Shown here: positions 8,735-18,002 of the stretch, one piece after another
Layout of the letters: the number at the start of each line of letters is the position of its first letter
How positions within the stretch are numbered: position 1 is the stretch's first letter
DNA from: UBA2970 sp965221075
GTDB lineage: Bacteria > Verrucomicrobiota > Verrucomicrobiia > Limisphaerales > AAA164-E04
Assembly: GCA_965221075.1 (NCBI GenBank)
Contig: OZ244865.1
Coordinates: 434,001-498,000, forward strand
Length of the DNA stretch: 64,000 nt
Direction of reading: 5' to 3'
The notes under the pieces: generated by a model
Seen by the model: only the letters and a program-made list of their open reading frames with translations
The model's database searches: none
What the model was told of the DNA's origin: nothing
Translations under genes and position numbers: made by a program

Positions 8735-8929
8735 GAGCCCCGCCCGCCCGGGGGGGGCGGGGGAGCCGCCTCCCGCTTCCCCGCCTGTAGCTTTTCCCGT
8801 TCCCCGGCAGGGAGCGCTGCCGGATTCCGCCCGGGGATTCCCGAGCATCCCAGCCCGGCTCCTGGGGCGGCCTGACGGGCATTGTTCTGGATCGGCCGAG
8901 CCGGAGGGCGCTAGCCTCGGAGGGTTTCG

Positions 8930-9571
8930 ATGAGTGGTATGAGAGTCCTGATCCCGTCCCTGGTCTGCCTGCTTCTCCTGTCCCAGCCGCTGCGGGGCGA
9001 AACGGTGGTGTACCGGGGGGCCTACGGCAGCAGCATCAAGATCGCGGGCACCTCCTCGGTCCACGACTGGGAGGTGGCCTGCCGCGCCATACTCGGCTCC
9101 ATGAAGATGGAGGGCGAGTTCCCGTCCGATCCGCAGGCGGCCGAGGTTCCCGCCCTGCCCGCCCTGCCCGAGCTGAAGATCCAGATGCGGGTCCGCTCGC
9201 TCAAGAGCGGCACCAGCGGGATGGACAAGGTGATGCACGCCGCGATGAAGGAGGACGACCATCCGGTCATCACCTTCGTGCTCACCAGCATGGCTCCTTC
9301 CAAGAAGCCGCGCATGCCCGGAGATCCCCTGCTCTACGACACCAAGGGGGATCTGACGGTGGCCGGAAGGAAGGTCGAGGTGACCATGCCGGCCACGGTC
9401 GAGGAGCCGAAGGCGGGCGAGCTTCTGATCAAGGGGAAGACCGGCGTGAAGATGACCGACTTCGGGATCGAACCTCCCGCTCCCCGGGCGGCCGCAGGGA
9501 TCATCAAGACCGGCGACGAAGTCGAGATCGCCTTCGAGTGGATCGCCCGCAAGGCGAAGCCGAAGAACTAG
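8930..9571 (+). CDS. YceI-like secreted lipocalin-fold protein
   Basis: A 213-residue protein with a signal peptide (about 1-23) and a YceI-type beta-barrel: the early strand has GTSSVHDWEV, followed by late DTKGDLTVAGRKVEVTMP and a KTGVKMTDFGI stretch. YceI proteins bind isoprenoid or other hydrophobic ligands in the periplasm. The ribosome binding site is clear: GGAGGG at 8919-8924, five bases before the ATG at 8930. It is a single gene, separated from the oxidoreductase by 195 bases. Confidence 0.82.
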   Translation: MSGMRVLIPSLVCLLLLSQPLRGETVVYRGAYGSSIKIAGTSSVHDWEVACRAILGSMKMEGEFPSDPQAAEVPALPALPELKIQMRVRSLKSGTSGMDKVMHAAMKEDDHPVITFVLTSMAPSKKPRMPGDPLLYDTKGDLTVAGRKVEVTMPATVEEPKAGELLIKGKTGVKMTDFGIEPPAPRAAAGIIKTGDEVEIAFEWIARKAKPKN

Positions 9572-9953
9572 CGTACCCCCGATCCCGCCGAAGGCGGGGC
9601 GGGAAGGGGCGATCGACAGCTTTCGCAGGCCCCGCCGCCCTGCCTCCCGGGGTCGGTGCCCTCCCCCTTCTGTTCCGGTTCCGGAGCCTGCCGGCCGCAT
9701 CGGACCGCTTGCAGCGCCGATCGGCTGGGCGATGCTGCGCATCGGCTCGAGTGTTCCGGGGAGGGGCTCCGCCTCGGCGCCTCCCTGGCGCCGGCCTTTC
9801 TGCAATCCAGCCGGATAGAGGCTCCCGGCCCCCAATCCAGCGCCGAAGACGGGTGGCCGACGAGGCAGCCGTCTCCCGGAGTCGGCGATGCTGGAGGGGA
9901 TCCCCCGCCTTCAGCCGGGAGGAGGGAGCCGGAAGGGAGAGGAGCGGCAGGAA
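9572..9953. other. Intergenic stretch with a short GC hairpin
   Basis: No gene is seen between the YceI gene and the tRNA. A hairpin CCCGCC (9584-9589) / GGCGGG (9593-9598) with loop GAA follows the YceI stop by 12 bases and may terminate transcription, but no T run follows it. The open frames on both strands are GC artefacts. Confidence 0.4.
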
Positions 9954-10030
9954 TGGCGGGAGTGACGGGACTCGAACCCGCAGCCTCTGCCGTGACAGGG
10001 CAGCGCTCTAACCAATTGAGCTACACCCCC
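9954..10030 (-). tRNA. tRNA-Asp (GTC)
   Basis: On the minus strand the sequence folds as a full cloverleaf of 77 bases including an encoded CCA. The acceptor stem is GGGGGTG pairing CACTCCC with one G-T pair. The D arm has AGCTCAATTGGTTAGAGC, the anticodon stem CTGCC/GGCAG encloses CTGTCAC with anticodon GTC, and the T loop is TTCGAGT. The discriminator is G, as expected for Asp. It lies 40 bases downstream of the mqnC stop on the same strand. Confidence 0.96.
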
Positions 10031-10070
10031 CACCAGGAGCAGGCGAGGGTAGGGAGAGGCGACGCCCGCG

Positions 10071-11207
<1,137 letters not shown>

Positions 11208-11211
11208 CGTC

Positions 11212-11402
11212 CTAGTGTCTTGAGTGTCTGAATTACTGTTCAAGCTGGCTAAACTCTTGTGGCCTGGCATTCTGCGAGTCGTGCCCTTGCGCGCTTAATC
11301 TTCGCCCTTGGCAATCCACCTGAAGGGCTCGGGATCGGCGTTGTGCTCTGCCGCATGATCGAGCTCTTGTCTTGTCAGTGCATATCAGAACCAGGGCGCT
11401 AG
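11212..11402 (-). mobile_element. IS630-derived miniature element, copy 1 (degraded right end)
   Basis: A 191-bp element bounded by CTAG on both sides, with left end CTAGTGTCTTGAG and a degraded right end CTAGCGCCCTGG (read inward). It is closely related to 12686-12888. On the minus strand it still encodes the last part of an IS630-type transposase, with frameshift damage. IS630 elements insert at TA within CTAG, which agrees with both boundaries. It lies five bases upstream of the mqnC start codon. Confidence 0.72.
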
Positions 11403-11632
11403 CAGCCGCCCGTCCCTCGACGGACGCTCCCGATCCAGGAAGCAGCTCCGGGGCGCATCGCCGCCACCGCCAGGAGCCGCCATGCTGCTCGCCGGCACCG
11501 CCGTCCGAAAGGCCCCGGGCTATGCAAAAAGCCGCGCAATCCCCGCGCCCGCTGCCTGAAACGATCGTCCGGGAGCCGTGTTCCGAACCGCTGCTCTCCA
11601 CCGATCGCCATGGCGTCCGCCTGGCGACAAGA

Positions 11633-12403
11633 TCATGGCGCTGGAGACCGGACGGACACGGCGTGGCGAAGCACGACTGAGCGAAATCCCTCGTCGATCC
11701 TACCCCACTCCACGATGTCCACCCTGAACGGCAGCTCCGACTCGACAAGGGCTTCGTCCAGGGCCGCGGCTGCGCCTTGCGGCAAAGGCTCCCCGCCCAT
11801 GATGGCAAGGTCGAGATCGGAACAGTCCTTCGAGGTCCAGGTCGCGCGCGACCCGAATGCAAGCACCTCCCGATCCGGAACATGCCGCCGCAGCGCCCCA
11901 AGGACGATATCCAAATGGCCGGGCCGAATATCGACGGCGGGATGGAAGCGGCTCGCTCCTGACGGGCGAGGCCGCCCGGGCCGATCGTTCCGGGCCTTCA
12001 AGGCGCCAAGCAGCGCCTTGGCGTCGTGCACGAAATCCACCGTGGCCCGGTAGACCGTCTCGGCCTTGACGAAATCGTAGATGCGGGATGTGGTGTTCCG
12101 GCTCTCGTGATGCCTCATCCATTTGTCGACATCGCCGATCAGGCGATTCTCGGCAGCGAGGCGGAAGAGCTGTCGCCTCGCCACGCCATCGGCGATGCCC
12201 GGACTCGTGTTTGCGTTGAGCCAACGGGCGATTAGCTTCCAGCAGAGTTCATAGGCGATCTCGAAGTGCTGGACTACCCCGGCACGGATGGCGACACGTT
12301 CGACATCGGTCAGCTGCCCCATGCGTTCGTCGTTGCCACTGGCGGCGAGAACCGCGGCAAGGGCATCGAGCGACTTCTCGAGGCTGGCGAACCGAAGCGT
12401 CAT
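11633..12403 (-). CDS. HEPN-MNT fusion protein (HI0074-type HEPN plus minimal nucleotidyltransferase)
   Basis: A 256-residue protein joining two domains that are normally separate toxin and antitoxin genes. Residues 1-135 form a HEPN domain of the HI0074 / nucleotidyltransferase-substrate-binding family (LRFASLEKSL, FEIAYELCWKLI, HHESRNTTS). Residues 150-256 form an MNT nucleotidyltransferase with GSRA at 184-187, SDLDLA at 195-200 (Asp196, Asp198) and a third acidic residue in RVDIVEW (Asp229). The RNxxSH motif of the HEPN half ends in Arg107 instead of His, so RNase activity may be lost. The start overlaps the stop of a small upstream frame (ATGA). Miniature IS630 elements in the same orientation flank the locus. 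Confidence 0.8.
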   Translation of the reverse strand: MTLRFASLEKSLDALAAVLAASGNDERMGQLTDVERVAIRAGVVQHFEIAYELCWKLIARWLNANTSPGIADGVARRQLFRLAAENRLIGDVDKWMRHHESRNTTSRIYDFVKAETVYRATVDFVHDAKALLGALKARNDRPGRPRPSGASRFHPAVDIRPGHLDIVLGALRRHVPDREVLAFGSRATWTSKDCSDLDLAIMGGEPLPQGAAAALDEALVESELPFRVDIVEWGRIDEGFRSVVLRHAVSVRSPAP

Positions 12404-12708
12404 GCCCTGCCCGACGCTTGCCCGCTCTTCGCCATCCCCCGTCTTCCAATGGCAAAGCCCAGGGCATCCAGGTTCCCGTCCATCGCCGCATCGAACCGGG
12501 CGCCTCCGGCCTGCTGCTCCCGCATCGCCGCTGCCGGCCGCTTCATTCTGTCATCGAACGGCTCTCCACCGATCCCGCTGGCCTGCCGCGCCTGGCAGCC
12601 TTCCTCCACCGGAGCGAAGGACTCCTGGACCATGAGCACCGTGAACCAGAGGGACGCTTCCAAGTCTCGCCTGGATCCTCCTGTTCTAGTGTCTTGATTG
12701 CTGTTCAA
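12400..12708 (-). CDS. Small hypothetical frame upstream of the HEPN-MNT gene
   Basis: A frame of up to 102 codons whose TGA overlaps the ATG of the HEPN-MNT gene (ATGA), the arrangement of translationally coupled genes. Its first residues come from the adjacent miniature element (12686-12888), so the original 5' end has probably been cut off by that insertion. An internal start at MVQESF is possible. I recognise no family. It may be a real truncated gene or chance reading in GC-rich DNA; the ATGA overlap is the main argument for it. Confidence 0.3.
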   Translation of the reverse strand: MNSNQDTRTGGSRRDLEASLWFTVLMVQESFAPVEEGCQARQASGIGGEPFDDRMKRPAAAMREQQAGGARFDAAMDGNLDALGFAIGRRGMAKSGQASGRA

Positions 12709-12888
12709 GCTGGTTAAGCTCCTGTGGCCTGGCGTTCTGCGAGTCGTGTCCTTGCGCGCTTGATCTTCGCCAGGATGTCTTCGCCCTTGTCAATCCACCC
12801 GAAGGGCTCGGGATCGGCGTTGCGCTCTGCCAGCTGCCGCATGATCGCGCTCTTCCGTTATCAATACATGTCACAATCAAGACGCTAG
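12686..12888 (-). mobile_element. IS630-derived miniature element, copy 2 (intact ends)
   Basis: A 203-bp element with 15-base terminal inverted repeats: CTAGTGTCTTGATTG at 12686-12700 and CTAGCGTCTTGATTG read inward from 12888. The CTAG ends fit insertion at the TA of CTAG, as known for IS630. The minus strand keeps an open C-terminal piece of an IS630 transposase (EPFGWIDKGEDIL, then KIKRARTRLAERQ). It is non-autonomous. Its right end supplies the TAG stop codon of the SDR gene (12885-12887). Confidence 0.85.
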
Positions 12889-13736
12889 ATGCGGCGGATG
12901 TGGAATCCCCCGTCGACGTTGATCACCTCGCCGGTGCTGTAGCCGAGACCTCCCTCGGCCAGGGCGAGCACCGCCCGCCCGACATCCCCGGGCTCTCCCC
13001 AGCGCGGAATGGGGAGAAGGCCCTCGGCCAGCTTCCGGTCGTACTTCTCCCGGACCGGGACGGTCATGTCGGTGCGGATGATCCCGGGCCGTATCTCGTG
13101 GACCGCGATGCGGTGCTCGGCGAGCCGGGCCGCCCACAGGCGGGTCATCATTCCCATCGCCGCCTTCGACATGCAGTAGTCGCCCCGGTTGACCGAAGCC
13201 GCGTATCCGCTGACCGAGCCGATGTTCACGATCATCGGCCGTCGCCGCGGATTGCGCTCGCGATCCCCGATCATCCACCGCGCCACCTGCTGGGTGAGGA
13301 AGTAGGGGCCCTTGAGGTTGACCGCCATGAGCTCGTCGAAGCCCTCCTCGGTGGCCTCCAGGATGTCGGAGCGGCCCGGGGAAGTGATCCCGGCGTTGTT
13401 GACCAGAAGGTCGATGCGGCCCAGCGACCGCAGGACCGCCTCCACCAGGCGGGAGCGATCCACGGAGCGGCCCACGTCGGCTCCGAACTCCGGGGCTCGG
13501 ATGGAGAACCCTCTCCGCCCTGCCTGCTCATGGCAGAGCCGGGCGGTCTCCCGGGCCGCCTCCCGGTTGGAGGCGTAGTGGACTGCCACATCGAAACCGG
13601 CTCCGGCCAGCTCGCGGGCGACGCCCCGCCCGATGCCCCGGGAGGCGCCGGTCACCAGGGCCACCCGGCTCCCGCCGTCCGGCCCGGCGGAATCCCTCTC
13701 GGAGCGATCCGGTTGCAGCGGGTTCTCGTCCGGCAT
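12885..13736 (-). CDS. SDR-family oxidoreductase (3-oxoacyl-ACP reductase-like)
   Basis: A 283-residue NAD(P)-dependent short-chain dehydrogenase. The cofactor motif TGASRGIG is at residues 29-36, NNAG at 113-116 and the catalytic triad at Ser174/176, Tyr187 and Lys191 (YCMSK). PGIIRTDM and the C-terminal GEVINVDGGF complete the classical-SDR pattern. The ATG at 13736 gives a normal family length. The substrate cannot be read from the sequence. The TAG stop is formed at the junction with a miniature IS630 element, so the C-terminus may have been changed or merely preserved by that insertion. The next gene upstream lies 14 bases away on the same strand. Confidence 0.88.
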   Translation of the reverse strand: MPDENPLQPDRSERDSAGPDGGSRVALVTGASRGIGRGVARELAGAGFDVAVHYASNREAARETARLCHEQAGRRGFSIRAPEFGADVGRSVDRSRLVEAVLRSLGRIDLLVNNAGITSPGRSDILEATEEGFDELMAVNLKGPYFLTQQVARWMIGDRERNPRRRPMIVNIGSVSGYAASVNRGDYCMSKAAMGMMTRLWAARLAEHRIAVHEIRPGIIRTDMTVPVREKYDRKLAEGLLPIPRWGEPGDVGRAVLALAEGGLGYSTGEVINVDGGFHIRRI

Positions 13737-13750
13737 TCCTGCAGAAACCA

Positions 13751-14644
13751 CTACAGGCTTTGGCCGACCAGTTCCAGGAAGTCGTCCTCGGAAATGATCC
13801 TCGGGCCCGATCCCTTCTCCAGCATGGCCTCGGCCTGTCGCCGCTTGGAGCTCTTGGGCTGCCCGGCTGGATCCTCTCCCGCCACCAGGAAGTCGGTGCT
13901 CCGGGAGAGGGCGCTTCGTACCTCGAGGCCTGCGGCCTCCGCCATCCTGGCCGCTTCCTTGCGCCTGATTCCGAGGCTTCCGGTGAACACCACCGACCGG
14001 CGCGGCCGGCAAGTGGACGATCCGGCCGGAGCATCGGCCATCGATTCCTTGCAGGCGTCCAGGCCAGCGACGGGTCTGGAGCCGGAACGCGGCAGGGCGG
14101 ATGCCCTGGGCAGCGCATTCCGCAGCCAGTCCTCGATGCTGTTCCCGCTTGCCTGGCAGGCGTGGAGGACGATCCGGCTAGCGGTCCTGGCATCCTCGAG
14201 GGCGTCGTGGTGCCGGAAGCTGATACCCAGATCCCGGGCGACGTTCTTCAGTCCGTAGCCCCTCTTCGCGTACCGCTCCGGCCAGGTCCGCCGCACCAGC
14301 TGGCAGCTGTCCAGCCATTGCACCTCCAGCGGATCCAGTCCGTACCGGATCCGGGCCTTCTCGAAGGCGCCGCGATCGAACCACCCGTGGCTGATCAGCG
14401 CCGTTCCCCGAAGCCGGGAGCGCAGGGAATCCCAGATTCGGGGCAGGATGGGGCTGTCCTTGACCTGGGCCAGGGTGATTCCGTGCACCTTCGTGTTCCA
14501 GAAGCTGAACTCGTCTTCAGGGTCGATCAGGGACTGCCACTCGTCCTCTATGGTCCCGTCGCGGACCTGGACCACCCCGATCTGGCAGATGCTGCCGATC
14601 CGGGAGTTCGCCGTTTCGACATCGATGGCGTTGAAGGTCTGCAT
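13751..14644 (-). CDS. DEDDh 3'-5' exonuclease with C-terminal BRCT domain
   Basis: A 297-residue DnaQ-type exonuclease. The N-terminal domain (1-165) has all DEDDh residues: Asp8 and Glu10 (AIDVETA), Asp90 (HGWFDRGAF), His146 and Asp151 (HHDALEDA). A linker of about 45 residues leads to a BRCT domain (about 212-297; VVFTGSLGIRRKEAARMAE, STDFLVAGED). The combination suggests proofreading or repair at DNA ends or nicks, with BRCT binding DNA or a partner, as seen in several DnaQ-like proteins and DNA ligases. It is upstream of the SDR gene with 14 bases between, so co-transcription is likely although the functions differ. Confidence 0.87.
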   Translation of the reverse strand: MQTFNAIDVETANSRIGSICQIGVVQVRDGTIEDEWQSLIDPEDEFSFWNTKVHGITLAQVKDSPILPRIWDSLRSRLRGTALISHGWFDRGAFEKARIRYGLDPLEVQWLDSCQLVRRTWPERYAKRGYGLKNVARDLGISFRHHDALEDARTASRIVLHACQASGNSIEDWLRNALPRASALPRSGSRPVAGLDACKESMADAPAGSSTCRPRRSVVFTGSLGIRRKEAARMAEAAGLEVRSALSRSTDFLVAGEDPAGQPKSSKRRQAEAMLEKGSGPRIISEDDFLELVGQSL

Positions 14645-14946
14645 CTGCGCCGGACTCCATGATGATCGTTCGCCGACCTCAGGACAACATCTTGGATGGA
14701 GCGCCAGGCGATCCCACGCGCCTTTTTCCCTTAACGCACTTGACTTCGAGATCGAGGATCTGCCGGGCCCGCAGGGCGGCCGGAACGGAGTTCAGGCGTC
14801 CTGCGGATCCGGATCCGATCCTGGGATGGCGGAGCAGCGCCGCTTGACTCGGGAGAGAGGAGGCCGAGAATGGCCGCCGCCGAGCCGGCTCCGCTCTCTC
14901 GGATTCTGAGGATTCCCGTCGGCTCCGGATCACCAGGTTCTTCTCT
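14645..14946. other. Divergent intergenic region
   Basis: About 300 bases lie between the divergently transcribed exonuclease gene and the secreted-protein gene. Promoters for both should be here, but I see no convincing -35/-10 pair, operator or hairpin. The open frames are not credible. Confidence 0.4.
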
Positions 14947-16671
14947 ATGGCTCCTTCCAGCAGGTTTTGCGGCTCTCCCTCCGCTCCTGCGCTGCTGCTC
15001 CTGTCCTCTCTCCTCTTTTCCGCAGATTCCCGTGCCGGCTCCGATCCCTACGCGGACAGGGTGGCGTCCTACCAGGAAGGCAGGGGGCATGCCCAGGGCT
15101 ACACCGATCCCGGCTCGGCGCTGGGCGAGCCGTCCCGCCTGAACCCGGACGGACCGGTGAATCCCTTCGAGCCTGCCTGGACGCCGAGCCAGCTGGTCTC
15201 GGTGGGCGAGGGAGGGCATCTGGATCTGGTGTTCGATCCGCCGCTCTTCGACCATCCCGCCAATCCCTGGGGGCTCGACTTCGTCCTCCACGGCAATGCG
15301 TACATGGCGAACGCCAGCACCCGGCCCGGCGACGGCTTCGTCGCCGACGGCGTCTTCGGGGGCTTCGCCGAGGGTCAGCAGCGTGTACTGATCAGCGAGG
15401 ATGGCGAGCAGTGGCACGAGCTGATCCCCCTGAAGGCATCGTCTGCCGAGGAGATCTACCCCACCGATCCTTCCGGCGCCTGGGGTATCCCGGTCGATCC
15501 CGATCTGGAGCCGGGCGACTTCTCCGGGGCCGGCCTGGAGCGCCTGCGGGAGCTCTACGGAGGGAGCGGCGGCGGGACCGGCTTCGATCTGGCCTGGGCC
15601 CGTGACGGCGAGGGCGATCCAGTGGAGCTGGATCGGGCGCGCTTCCTCCGGCTGGAAGTGCTCTTCGGGAAGGTCGAGTACGACGCGGTGGTCTCGGTCT
15701 CGCCCTCGGAGCCTCTTCCGGCGGTGGACATCTCCGAAAGCTTCGAGACCGATCCCCTCGGGGGGGGATGGAGCCGGAGCGTGGAGGATGGGTCCTTCCA
15801 GTGGGACTCTTCTCAGGAACGCCTGCGGGTGGAGTGGGATTCCTCCGGTCCCAACCGCTACTTCCACCTTCCGCTGGGACAGGTGGTCACCCGCCGCAGG
15901 GATCTCTCCTGGTCTTTCGACCTGGAGCTGGAGTCGATCGAGATCGGAACCACGCCGGGAAAGGAGGGAACCTTCCCGATCGCCCTGGCGCTGCTCGATC
16001 TGGGGAAGGCCCGGGAATTCAGCCGGGGCAGCGGGATCAACGAGGAACGGGGGCCTCGGAACGTGGTGGAGTGGTCCTACTTCCCGGACTCGGGCTTCGG
16101 GGCCACCGTCTCCTCGGGCCTGATCTCCGCCGACAGCCAGTGGGCTTTCCAGAACACGTTCCCGCTGGAGCTGGAGACCGGCGTCCTCTACCGGGTCGAG
16201 ATGGACTACCGGGCCGGCAGCGGCGTCCTGGCCACGGCCATGACCGAGGACGGAGAGCCCTTCGGCCCCTTGCAGGAGGCCAGGCTGGAGGACATCTACG
16301 GAAGCCCGTCGCGGTTCACCGACCTGGAGGTGGATGTTCTGGCCATCTGCAACTACCACGACGGGGGCCAGGATCCCGACTACGCCGGATCGGTGCGGGC
16401 CGTCGGCCATGTGGACAACCTGCGGCTGTCGGTCGGGCCTGCTGCCCGCACCGTGGATCCGATCTCCATCCGGAGGGGAGGGGCGGATGGTGCGATCGTC
16501 GGGTTCGAGGCCCGTGGCGGCCTTTCCTACTGGCTGGAGGAGACGCGCGATCTTGCGCGCTGGATGACGGTGGACGCTCTCCATGCCGACGGGGCAGGCC
16601 TCGCCAGCTTCGCCCTGCCGGCCCTGGGGGAGGAGCTCGGATTCTACCGCGTCCGGGAAGGCTACCGGTGA
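14947..16671 (+). CDS. Large secreted protein of unknown function with verrucomicrobial-type C-terminus
   Basis: A 574-residue exported protein: signal peptide about 1-31 (ending DSRAGS), then a domain starting DPYADRVASYQEG that resembles cell-surface proteins of PVC bacteria (NPWGLDFVLHGNAYM, ISEDGEQWHEL). A second beta-rich domain follows from about residue 265 (FETDPLGGGW) to 510 and looks like a concanavalin-type jelly roll. The final 60 residues form a short domain (YWLEETRDLARWMTVDA ... GFYRVREG) like the tails of the phosphatase and PhoD proteins in this window. The stop overlaps the GTG start of the pseudopilin gene, so the two are translated together and may form one surface structure. 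Function unknown. Confidence 0.75.
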   Translation: MAPSSRFCGSPSAPALLLLSSLLFSADSRAGSDPYADRVASYQEGRGHAQGYTDPGSALGEPSRLNPDGPVNPFEPAWTPSQLVSVGEGGHLDLVFDPPLFDHPANPWGLDFVLHGNAYMANASTRPGDGFVADGVFGGFAEGQQRVLISEDGEQWHELIPLKASSAEEIYPTDPSGAWGIPVDPDLEPGDFSGAGLERLRELYGGSGGGTGFDLAWARDGEGDPVELDRARFLRLEVLFGKVEYDAVVSVSPSEPLPAVDISESFETDPLGGGWSRSVEDGSFQWDSSQERLRVEWDSSGPNRYFHLPLGQVVTRRRDLSWSFDLELESIEIGTTPGKEGTFPIALALLDLGKAREFSRGSGINEERGPRNVVEWSYFPDSGFGATVSSGLISADSQWAFQNTFPLELETGVLYRVEMDYRAGSGVLATAMTEDGEPFGPLQEARLEDIYGSPSRFTDLEVDVLAICNYHDGGQDPDYAGSVRAVGHVDNLRLSVGPAARTVDPISIRRGGADGAIVGFEARGGLSYWLEETRDLARWMTVDALHADGAGLASFALPALGEELGFYRVREGYR

Positions 16672-17420
16672 GAGCCCACCGGGCCTTCACCCTGATCGAG
16701 CTGATCGTGGCCCTGGCGGTGATCGCCCTCCTGGCGGGACTGCTCCTCTCGGCCCTTCCGGCGGCCCGCCAGGCGGCCCATGGCGTCCAGTGCCAGTCCC
16801 GCCTGCGCCAGCTGGGCCTCGCCGTCCAGATGTACTGGAGCGAGAACCAGGGCAGGCTCTTCCCCTACCTGCTGGATCGGCGGGAGGGGGGCCGGACCTA
16901 CTGGTTCGGCTGGCTCGGAGGCGGATCCGAAGGGAGGCGCCGCTTCCAGCCCGGCCTGGGCCCGCTGTGGCCCTACCTGGAGGGAAGGGGAGTGGAGCTG
17001 TGCCCTTCCTTCTCCTACCGCCATCCCCTCTACAAGCCCAAGGCCGCGGGAGCCTCCTGGGGCTACGGCTACAACCTCCACCTTTCCCCCTCGGGGAGGC
17101 GGGAGCCCCGTCCGGAGGATCCCGCGCTCCGGGTCTCCGATCTGGGCCGCTCCTCGGATCTCCTGCTCCTGGCCGACGCCGCCCAGATCAACGACTTCCA
17201 GTCCCCTGCCTCGAGTGACAGCCCCATGCTGGAGGAGTTCTACTACGTGGATCACGGAGGAGCCTCCTACGCCAACGGGCATTTCCGTCACCGTCGCCAG
17301 GGCAACGCCGTATTCCTGGACGGGCATGCTGAGCCCCTCCCGCCGGAGGAGGGCACCCGGGATCTACGCCTGCCGCAGTTCTTCGTCGCCCGGTATCCGG
17401 AGGAGCGGCTGGTGCCCTAA
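16668..17420 (+). CDS. Type II pseudopilin-like protein (prepilin N-methylation signal)
   Basis: A 250-residue protein with a class III signal: RAHRAFTLIELIVALAVIA, with cleavage expected before the Phe and Glu at mature position 5. A lollipop pilin domain follows, with conserved CQSRLRQLGLA and a late HRRQGNAVFLDGHAE, the H-x9-DG type feature of PVC pseudopilins. The GTG start at 16668 overlaps the previous stop (GTGA), showing translational coupling. Such proteins belong to type II secretion-like or pseudopilus systems at the cell surface; the assembly genes are not in the window. Confidence 0.86.
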   Translation: MRAHRAFTLIELIVALAVIALLAGLLLSALPAARQAAHGVQCQSRLRQLGLAVQMYWSENQGRLFPYLLDRREGGRTYWFGWLGGGSEGRRRFQPGLGPLWPYLEGRGVELCPSFSYRHPLYKPKAAGASWGYGYNLHLSPSGRREPRPEDPALRVSDLGRSSDLLLLADAAQINDFQSPASSDSPMLEEFYYVDHGGASYANGHFRHRRQGNAVFLDGHAEPLPPEEGTRDLRLPQFFVARYPEERLVP

Positions 17421-17429
17421 GGCGGCCCG

Positions 17430-18002
17430 CCGGAACGAAGAGCCCGCCTTTCCAGTCCATGCGGGCCGGCAGCTCGACCAAGCGCGATAGCGGCCTTGAG
17501 ATGCCGACTGGAAGGAAGCTCTGCAGCGCCAAGCCGAGCCCGAGCGAACGCAGCAGCCGGAATATGGGCTGCTGCAGCCAAGCGCGTTGACTGGCTCCAC
17601 GGGGTCCGTCCCTGCAGCCTCCCCCCGCTTCGGCGGGGCGCTCCGTGCCCTTCGCGACCGGCGCGACCTCGATCTTGATGCGGCATGCGTCCAAAACCAG
17701 GAAGAGCCTCTATGCATCCGTGGCCGATGGATCGGGATCCTGCAACCCGGTACCGGGAACGGCCGCGTTCAAGTCTCCAGCGGCGCCCTCGAGGCCCTGC
17801 CGGATCGCCGGCTGGTGCTCCGCTCTGGGCAGGAGCGGCGGATGGGCGAGGCCGATGTCTGCCGGGAGACGATGAAGGCCTGCCGCGCAGCCAGGCAGCA
17901 AGCGGCTCAGCCCTTCCGGGCGGACTCTTCCCTTACGGCGACATGGGGCGCCGCCCGGACGACAGGCGCCTTCCGGCAGAGGAACGGATCGCGCCTATCC
18001 AT
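17430..18002 (-). pseudogene. Decayed AbiEii nucleotidyltransferase toxin
   Basis: Directly after the AbiEi gene an overlapping ATG (18002) opens MDRRDPFLCRKAPVVRAAPH, the typical AbiEii start (DPF ... VR ... P.VA.E), but a TGA ends it at 17907. Further AbiEii-like pieces follow in other frames: RLPADIGLAHPPL near 17850 (family RLSxDIDLxYxP; the second Asp is Gly) and CRIKIEVAPVAKGT near 17685 (family IKIEVxPVLRG). A weak FAR ... AELPSSRHLKAAIAL tail is near 17500. The remnant covers about 570 of the usual 900 bases and has at least two frame breaks. The toxin is certainly inactive. The downstream boundary is approximate. Confidence 0.68.

Noticed and set aside
8905..8920. Shared GGCGCTAGCCTCGG before the starts at 8930 and 61064 as a common operator
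   Set aside because: Only two occurrences were noticed and neither has a well-placed -35 box; it may be a lineage-specific promoter element but two sites are not enough to claim it.
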